Below, one piece after another: positions 30,206 to 34,895 of a DNA stretch of 34,895 nucleotides. Numbering within the stretch: position 1 is the first letter of the stretch; each line of letters starts with the position of its first letter. The notes under the pieces are model-generated. The model made no database searches, was not told the origin of the DNA, and worked only from the letters and a program-made list of their open reading frames with translations. Origin of the DNA: Gammaproteobacteria bacterium (GTDB taxonomy: Bacteria; Pseudomonadota; Gammaproteobacteria; Steroidobacterales; Steroidobacteraceae); the NCBI GenBank assembly GCA_030038755.1, contig JASHSK010000066.1, positions 1 to 34,895 on the forward strand, written 5' to 3'. Made by a program: the position numbers and the translations under genes.

Positions 30206-31877
30206 CGGCCGCGGCCTGACTGAGCATCTCCTGAGCATGCGCGCGGGCGCGCGCGGTGATCTCCACTCCCCCGAGCATGCGTGCCAGCTCCTCCACGCGC
30301 GCGCCGTCCGACAGCGGCGTCACCGCGGTGCGCGTGTGCGTGCCGTCGCTCAGCTTGAGGACGCGCAGGTGCTGGTGGCCCTGGGCGGCCACCTGCGGCA
30401 GGTGCGTGACGCACAGCACCTGGGCGCGCGCGGCGAGCGCACGCAGCTCGCGTCCGACGATTTCAGCCACGGCGCCGCCGATGCCGGCGTCGACCTCATC
30501 GAAGATCATGCAGCGCCCGGCGCCGGCGCTGCACGATACCTGCACGGCCAGTGACAGGCGCGAGAGCTCTCCGCCGGAGGCCACCTTCGCGAGCGCGCGG
30601 GGAGGCTGACCGGGGTTGGTGCTGACGCGAAACTCCACGCGGTCCAGACCGTACGGCGCGGGCTCGGCTCCCGCCGCCGGCTGCATATCGATCAGGAATC
30701 GCCCACCGGCCATGCCGAGCTCCTGCATGCGCGCCGAGATCTGCTTGGCGAGCGAGCGCGCGGCCGTCGTGCGGCGAGCGGACAGCGTGCGCGCCAGCTC
30801 CTGGTAGCCGGCGAGGGCGGTTGCCAGCTCCAGGCGCACTGCGCCCAGGTCGGCGGCTGCGCCCTCCAGCTGCCCGAGCTCCTGAGCCAGCTGCGTCCGC
30901 CGCGCCGGCAATGCGTCGGCGGATACGCGGTGCTTGCGCGCCAGGTCCTCGATCGCCGCCAGGCGCCGCTCGATCTGATCGGTGCGCTGCGGATCGACGT
31001 CGAGGGCGTCCAGATACTGCTGCAGCACGTGCGCGGCATCCTTGATGCGGATCTCGGCCTCCTCGAGCGTCCCGAGCAGCGGCGTCAGCCGCGCATCCAG
31101 CGTGCCGGCCGCGCGCAGCCCACCGAGCGAGCGCGCCAGCAGCGCGTGGGCGTTCGACTCCTCTGCCTCGTACAGGTCCGCCAGCGCCGCGCGCACCCCC
31201 TCGATGAGCTTGCCGCGGTTGGCGAGACGCGCGTGCTCTTCGCGCAGGCTGGCAAATTCTCCCGGCGAGAGCCCGAGGGCCTCGATCTCGCGCAGCTGAT
31301 AGCGCAGCAGGTCGAGGCGCGAGCTGCGCTCATCGGCGGCGCTCTCCAGCTTCACACTGCGGTTGAGCAGCGAGAGCCACTGCGCGTGCGCGGAGGCCAC
31401 CTGGCGCGCGAGGGGCTGCAGCTGCGCGAACTCGTCGAGCAGCGAGCGCTGCTCGGCCGGACGCACCAGCGATTGGAATTCGTGCTGGCCGTGAATGTCC
31501 CACAACTGCTCGGCAGCCTCGCGCAGGACCTGCAGCGCGACCGTCTGGCCGTTGAGCCAGGCGCGGCCGCGCCCGTCGCGGCCCACGACCCGGCGCAGCA
31601 CCAGCTCGTCCTGACAGTCGATCGCCTGCGATTCGAGCAGTCGCCGCAGCGGCGTATCCGCCGCCGGCGCATCCACGCTCGCGGCAATATCGGCGCGTTC
31701 GGCCCCCGGGCGCACGACGTCGGCGTCGGCGCGCGCACCCGACAGCAGCTCGAGGGCATCCACGACGATGGATTTCCCCGCGCCGGTCTCACCGGTCAAT
31801 ACCGTCAGCCCGGGGCGCAGCTCGAGCTCGAGCAGCTCGATGATCGCGAAGTCACGGATCTGCAGGTGCCGCAGCAT
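30186..31877 (-). CDS. recN: DNA repair protein RecN
   Basis: SMC-like ATPase involved in double-strand break repair. 563 residues. Walker A GETGAGKS at residues 29-36; long central coiled-coil arms (about 150-370) rich in Ala, Arg, Leu and Glu; signature loop LAKVASGGELSRLSLA, and Walker B MIFDEVDAGIGG near 470, then VLCVTHLPQVAAQGHQH. All ATPase motifs are intact. Located two bases after the nadK stop, so the two form an operon. Its 3' end overlaps fur by 20 bases. Confidence 0.97.
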   Translation of the reverse strand: MLRHLQIRDFAIIELLELELRPGLTVLTGETGAGKSIVVDALELLSGARADADVVRPGAERADIAASVDAPAADTPLRRLLESQAIDCQDELVLRRVVGRDGRGRAWLNGQTVALQVLREAAEQLWDIHGQHEFQSLVRPAEQRSLLDEFAQLQPLARQVASAHAQWLSLLNRSVKLESAADERSSRLDLLRYQLREIEALGLSPGEFASLREEHARLANRGKLIEGVRAALADLYEAEESNAHALLARSLGGLRAAGTLDARLTPLLGTLEEAEIRIKDAAHVLQQYLDALDVDPQRTDQIERRLAAIEDLARKHRVSADALPARRTQLAQELGQLEGAAADLGAVRLELATALAGYQELARTLSARRTTAARSLAKQISARMQELGMAGGRFLIDMQPAAGAEPAPYGLDRVEFRVSTNPGQPPRALAKVASGGELSRLSLAVQVSCSAGAGRCMIFDEVDAGIGGAVAEIVGRELRALAARAQVLCVTHLPQVAAQGHQHLRVLKLSDGTHTRTAVTPLSDGARVEELARMLGGVEITARARAHAQEMLSQAAAVSSSRS

Positions 31878-31879
31878 CT

Positions 31880-32833
31880 CTAGCGCTCGTGCGAGAGCCC
31901 GCCCAGCCCCCAGTGCAGCTTCGAGCGCAGCAGGCGGAAGTAGTCGTACCCCGGAGGGTGCAGCAGCGTGACCGCCCGATCGCTCGGTACGATCTGCAGC
32001 CGTCCGCCCGGCCGAAGCGCTCCGAACACGCTGGCATCACAGCTGACCTGCGCGACCGTGTCATGTTGGCCGATGAGGCGCACTTCCACCGTGGAGGTAC
32101 CGGGTACGACGATCGGGCGATCCGAGAGCGTGTGCGGGCAGATGGGCGCGACCACCAGCACCGAGAGGCGCGGGTCCACGATCGGCCCGCCGCACGACAG
32201 CGAGTAGGCCGTCGAGCCCGTGGAGCTCGCCACCACCAGGCCGTCCCCGCCGTGCGAGTTGACGTAGCGCCCATCGATGCGCGTCTCGAAGTCCAGCATG
32301 CGACCGGTGTCCAGGCGGTTGAACACCACGTCATTGAGGGCGTAGTGGCGCACCTCATCGCCGCCGGGTGAGAACAGGCGCGCCTGCAGCAGGGCGCGAC
32401 GGTCCCGCTCGCACTCACCGGCCAGTGCGGCGTCGAGCGAGTGCAGCATGTCCTGCGGCAGCACATCCGTGAGAAATCCCAGCCGCCCGCGGTTGATGCC
32501 GAGCAGCGGCACTTCGCGCGCGGCAGCGCCGCCCGCGGCGTCGGCCGCCCCGGGGCGGGCCTGTCCCAGGTCGGCATGATCGGCGAGCAGTCCGGCGGCG
32601 TACAGCAGTGTGCCGTCGCCGCCGATGGCGATGATCAGGTCGGCGCGTTCCACGAGCTCGGCGGCCCGGATGACGCTCACACCGTCAGGCACGGCCTCGG
32701 GCGGCCCATCATCCAGCGCGAGGATCGTCAATCGGCGCTCGATGAGGGCCGCGGTCAACGGCTGCGCGCACTCGGCGACGCGTTGATCTTGAAATTTACC
32801 GATCAGAGCGCAGGTACGAATCGTCTGGTGCAT
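31880..32833 (-). CDS. nadK: NAD kinase
   Basis: Phosphorylates NAD to NADP. 317 residues. The Gly-rich GGDGT is at 71-75 in IIAIGGDGTLLYAA, the NAD-binding ALNDVVFNR and SSTGSTAYSLSCGGPIV are present, and LGINRGRLGFLTDV is the usual link segment. The ATG at 32833 matches the normal family start (TCALIGKF); the frame is open a further 52 codons upstream in the gap to hrcA. An insertion of about 15 Ala/Gly-rich residues near residue 90-105 (DLGQARPGAADAAGG) separates the two first lobes. Gene order nadK-recN, with hrcA divergent, is standard for gammas. Confidence 0.96.
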   Translation of the reverse strand: MHQTIRTCALIGKFQDQRVAECAQPLTAALIERRLTILALDDGPPEAVPDGVSVIRAAELVERADLIIAIGGDGTLLYAAGLLADHADLGQARPGAADAAGGAAAREVPLLGINRGRLGFLTDVLPQDMLHSLDAALAGECERDRRALLQARLFSPGGDEVRHYALNDVVFNRLDTGRMLDFETRIDGRYVNSHGGDGLVVASSTGSTAYSLSCGGPIVDPRLSVLVVAPICPHTLSDRPIVVPGTSTVEVRLIGQHDTVAQVSCDASVFGALRPGGRLQIVPSDRAVTLLHPPGYDYFRLLRSKLHWGLGGLSHER

Positions 32834-32913
32834 GGGTGGCCAAGCCCTGTCGAATGCCGCCCTTGTAGCATGGCGGCGTGCGCCGGACCATGACCGCATG
32901 CCCAGGTCCGCCC

Positions 32914-32942
32914 TTGACGGCGGCGGGTGCGGCTGGTTAGCT
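32914..32942 (+). promoter_or_regulatory. Possible promoters in the nadK-hrcA gap
   Basis: TTGACG (32914-32919) and TTAGCT (32937-32942) are spaced 17 bases and could form a sigma-70 promoter for hrcA. A second hexamer TATGAC (32976-32981) lies closer to the ATG at 33007. The inverted repeat of a CIRCE element is not found in this gap or before grpE. Confidence 0.35.
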
Positions 32943-33006
32943 CGACAGCCGACGGGCGGTCCGGATGATCGAGCGTATGACTTAAGCACCCAAGCCGGTT
33001 GCGACC

Positions 33007-34071
33007 ATGGCCCAGGAGAGCAAAGACGACGCCTTGAACGCGCGAGCGCAGCGGCTGCTGCGCGTCCTGGTGCAGAGCTACATACGGGATGGGCAGCCGG
33101 TGGGCTCGCGCTCGCTGTCGCGCGAGTCGGGTCTGGTGCTCAGCTCCGCCACCGTGCGCAACGTCATGGCGGACCTCGAGGAGCTGGGGTTCGTGACCTC
33201 TCCGCACACCTCCGCGGGGCGCGTGCCGACCGACAAGGCCTATCGTTTCTTCGTCGACACGCTGCTGCGCGCACACCTGCCCACCGATGACGCGAGCCTC
33301 GAGGAGATCCGCCGGCAGCTGGACCTGCCCGCCGATAGCGGCAAGTCGCTGGCGGCCAGCGCCTCCCAGCTGCTGTCGAACATCACCCATCTGGCGGGCG
33401 TGGTGACGCTGCCGCCGACGAAGGTCGCGGTGCTGACGCACATCGAATTTCTGCCACTGTCCGAGAATCGCGTGCTGGTCGTGCTGGTGCTGGACGATCG
33501 CGAAGTGCAGAACCGTATCGTTCAGCTCGGACGGCATTACGGCGCCGAGGAGCTGCGCCGTGCGGGAAATTTCATCAACGAGCACTGTGCCGGGCTGTCG
33601 CTGGCGCAGATCCGCCAGGAGCTGCTGCGTCAGCTGCAGGAGACGCGCGAGAGCCTCAATCAGGTGATGCTCGACGCGATCGATATGGCGCAGCACTTCT
33701 TCGACCAGACGGGTGGTCCCGAGGACATCGATTACGTGATCGCCGGGGAAACCAACCTCATGGGCTTCCCCGAGCTCTCGAGTGTGGACAAGCTGCGGCG
33801 CCTGTTCGAGGCGTTCAACGAGAAGCGCGACATGCTGCATCTGCTCGACCAGAGCCTGAAGGCCGAGGGCGTGCAGATCTTCATCGGCCAGGAATCCGGC
33901 TACCAGATCCTCGACGACTACAGCGTGGTCATGGCCCCGTACAGCTCGGATAAGGGCGTCATCGGTGTCCTCGGGGTCATCGGTCCGACCCGTATGGCCT
34001 ACGAGCGCGTCATTCCCATCGTCGAGCTGACCGCCAAAGTTCTGGGCGCGGCCTTGAATTTCCGTCGCTGA
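33007..34071 (+). CDS. hrcA: Heat-inducible transcription repressor HrcA
   Basis: Repressor of class I heat-shock genes that binds CIRCE operators. 354 residues. The N-terminal winged helix holds YIRDGQPVGSRSLSRESGLVLSSATVRNVMADLEELGFVTSPHTSAGRVPTDKAYRFFVD, the family signature. The GAF-like middle contains LTHIEFLPLSENRVLVVLVLDDREVQNRIV, and the C-terminal VQIFIGQESGYQILDDYSVVMAPY and GVIGVIGPTRMAYERVIPIV are typical. No Shine-Dalgarno precedes the ATG. It is followed by grpE, as in hrcA-grpE-dnaK-dnaJ operons. Confidence 0.97.
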   Translation: MAQESKDDALNARAQRLLRVLVQSYIRDGQPVGSRSLSRESGLVLSSATVRNVMADLEELGFVTSPHTSAGRVPTDKAYRFFVDTLLRAHLPTDDASLEEIRRQLDLPADSGKSLAASASQLLSNITHLAGVVTLPPTKVAVLTHIEFLPLSENRVLVVLVLDDREVQNRIVQLGRHYGAEELRRAGNFINEHCAGLSLAQIRQELLRQLQETRESLNQVMLDAIDMAQHFFDQTGGPEDIDYVIAGETNLMGFPELSSVDKLRRLFEAFNEKRDMLHLLDQSLKAEGVQIFIGQESGYQILDDYSVVMAPYSSDKGVIGVLGVIGPTRMAYERVIPIVELTAKVLGAALNFRR

Positions 34072-34135
34072 GGAGCCATTTAGCGGGCGTACCCGGGGCA
34101 GGCTTCGGGCCGCTGTGCGGCGGGTGGCGAGCGTC

Positions 34136-34161
34136 GGGGGGAGGCGCCGGGGGGAGGCGCC
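34136..34161 (+). repeat. 13-bp tandem duplication in the hrcA-grpE gap
   Basis: Two exact copies of GGGGGGAGGCGCC (34136-34148 and 34149-34161). GGCGCC inside each unit is itself a palindrome, so the DNA can form alternative hairpins. Located 65 bases after the hrcA stop. Confidence 0.75.
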
Positions 34162-34213
34162 GGGGCAGCTCCCAGGCCGCCGGCCTTCCGGATACCTTGG
34201 AAGTAACTTAAGC

Positions 34214-34246
34214 TATATTGCATAGTGATCTGTTTTACATAGTGAT
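34214..34246 (+). promoter_or_regulatory. AT-rich promoter and 9-bp direct repeat before grpE
   Basis: TATATT (34214-34219) is a -10 candidate. Just downstream, CATAGTGAT occurs twice (34221-34229 and 34238-34246), 17 bases apart. TTGCAT (34218-34223) could be a -35 for a second promoter near 34241. A TTGGAA at 34197 recalls a heat-shock -35 but the CCCCAT -10 is missing. grpE starts at 34270. Confidence 0.5.
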
Positions 34247-34269
34247 AGTTGCAGATGGAGAGACGCACC

Positions 34270-34895
34270 GTGAGTCGTGAGCCGCAGACAGGCGCGCATG
34301 AGCTGCTCGTGGGTGAGCCCGATGAACAGAGCCCCGCGGGTGCGGCCCGAGGCGACGGCGACGGCGGTGGCGACGGCAGCGGTGCGGCCCATGGCGCGGA
34401 GATCGAAGCGCTGCGCAAAGAGCTGGCGGTGGCCGAGGAGAATGGCCGCGCACAGCGTGAGCTGTACCTGCGCGCCGCCGCCGAGATCGACAACGTGCGC
34501 AAGCGCGCGCAGCGTGACATCGAACAGGCGCACCGCTACGCGGCCGAGGCCTTTGCCAATGAGCTGCTGGCGGTGCGCGACAGTCTGGAGCTGGCGCTGC
34601 GCAGCGGCGTGGACGCCGATGCGGCGACGCTGCTGTCGGGCCAGGAGGCGACGCTCAAACTGCTCGACCGCGCGTTCGCCAAGTTCTCCATCCGCCAGAT
34701 CGACCCCGTCGGGCAGCGCTTCGACCCCAACCAGCACGAAGCCATGCTCATGCAGGAGTCCCCCGATGCTGCGCCCAATACGGTGCTGCAGGTGGTGCAG
34801 CCGGGCTACGAGCTCAACGGCCGACTGCTGCGCCCGGCGCGCGTCATCGTGGCCCGCGGCGCCGGCCCGGCGGGGGGCGGCCCGGCAGGCGCGGG
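34270..34895 (+). CDS. grpE: Nucleotide exchange factor GrpE (3' end cut by window edge)
   Basis: Exchange factor that releases ADP from DnaK. The GTG at 34270 has GGAGAGA upstream (34257-34263) and gives a product starting VSREPQTGAHEL; an ATG at 34255 in the same frame lacks a ribosome site. The first 40 residues are acidic, Gly-rich and disordered. A long helix (EIEALRKELAVAEENGRAQREL) leads to LRAAAEIDNVRKRAQRDIEQ, then the C-terminal beta domain with GQRFDPNQHEAMLM and NTVLQVVQPGYELNGRLLRPARVIVA, the family signature. Only a Gly/Ala-rich tail remains to be read beyond the window end. Confidence 0.95.
   Translation, partial: MSREPQTGAHELLVGEPDEQSPAGAARGDGDGGGDGSGAAHGAEIEALRKELAVAEENGRAQRELYLRAAAEIDNVRKRAQRDIEQAHRYAAEAFANELLAVRDSLELALRSGVDADAATLLSGQEATLKLLDRAFAKFSIRQIDPVGQRFDPNQHEAMLMQESPDAAPNTVLQVVQPGYELNGRLLRPARVIVARGAGPAGGGPAGA

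Noticed and set aside
30930-31883. Long plus-strand frame of 317 codons opposite recN
   Set aside because: It is the reverse-strand shadow of recN, whose motifs are intact; the product has no recognisable domain.
32834-32989. N-terminal extension of nadK by 52 codons
   Set aside because: It covers the divergent promoter gap with hrcA and is not conserved in NadK proteins; the 32833 start fits the family.
32834-33006. CIRCE operator before hrcA
   Set aside because: No TTAGCACTC-N9-GAGTGCTAA or near match is found; TTAAGCACC at 32983 has only one arm.

Overview
The window is high-GC DNA from a gammaproteobacterium. Three things point there: housekeeping blocks in orders usual for that class (dnaX-ybaB-recR; ssrA/smpB-ratA-rnfH-bamE-fur-recN-nadK-hrcA-grpE), a CysD plus fused CysN-CysC sulfate activation pair, and a YqiB-type DUF1249 protein. 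The accessory content (Ser/Thr kinase, GMC and SDR oxidoreductases, S9 peptidase, KGG stress protein) would suit a Xanthomonadales/Nevskiales/Steroidobacteraceae-like lineage. That placement is inference from gene content; no rRNA or phylogeny supports it.

Layout. 1-4.3 kb, plus strand: the end of dnaX, ybaB, recR, orn, a DUF1249 gene and an unrecognised coiled-coil gene. 4.4-7.3 kb, minus strand: prc, a 74-residue hypothetical and a two-helix membrane protein. 7.3-10 kb, plus strand: a Gfo/Idh/MocA oxidoreductase overlapping an N-carbamoylputrescine-amidase-like nitrilase, then a MarR regulator. 10-13.9 kb: stand-alone hemD divergent from cysD-cysNC. 13.9-17.3 kb: a receptor-like Ser/Thr kinase with a Calx-beta-like periplasmic domain, divergent from a small exported protein. 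17.3-22.9 kb: two divergent operons, SDR-GMC (minus) and DoxX-cupin-SMP-30-VOC (plus), which look like an oxidative pathway for a sugar or lactone-type substrate. 23.2-27.3 kb: a KGG stress protein, a secreted S9 peptidase, a previously unlisted 40-residue membrane peptide gene and a sulfotransferase. 27.4-34.9 kb: tmRNA and its partner SmpB, then the RatA/RnfH/BamE/Fur/RecN/NadK/HrcA block, ending in a grpE cut by the window edge.

How the genes fit together. CysD and CysNC make PAPS, which feeds sulfite production and can also supply the sulfotransferase at 26-27 kb. The HemD-like synthase divergent from them could supply siroheme for sulfite reductase. ssrA and smpB form the trans-translation pair. 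nadK and recN are separated by two bases, and hrcA precedes grpE as in heat-shock operons.

Main unusual signals: the kinase architecture (new N-terminal region, kinase, one membrane helix, Calx-beta-like domain); the six-gene divergent oxidoreductase cluster; three separate sets of 18-bp tandem units between 20.4 and 25.8 kb; several genes whose only credible -10 box lies 6-9 bases before the start codon with no Shine-Dalgarno (probable leaderless mRNAs); an apparent CTG start for rnfH; and the 40-residue peptide gene with its own extended -10 promoter.
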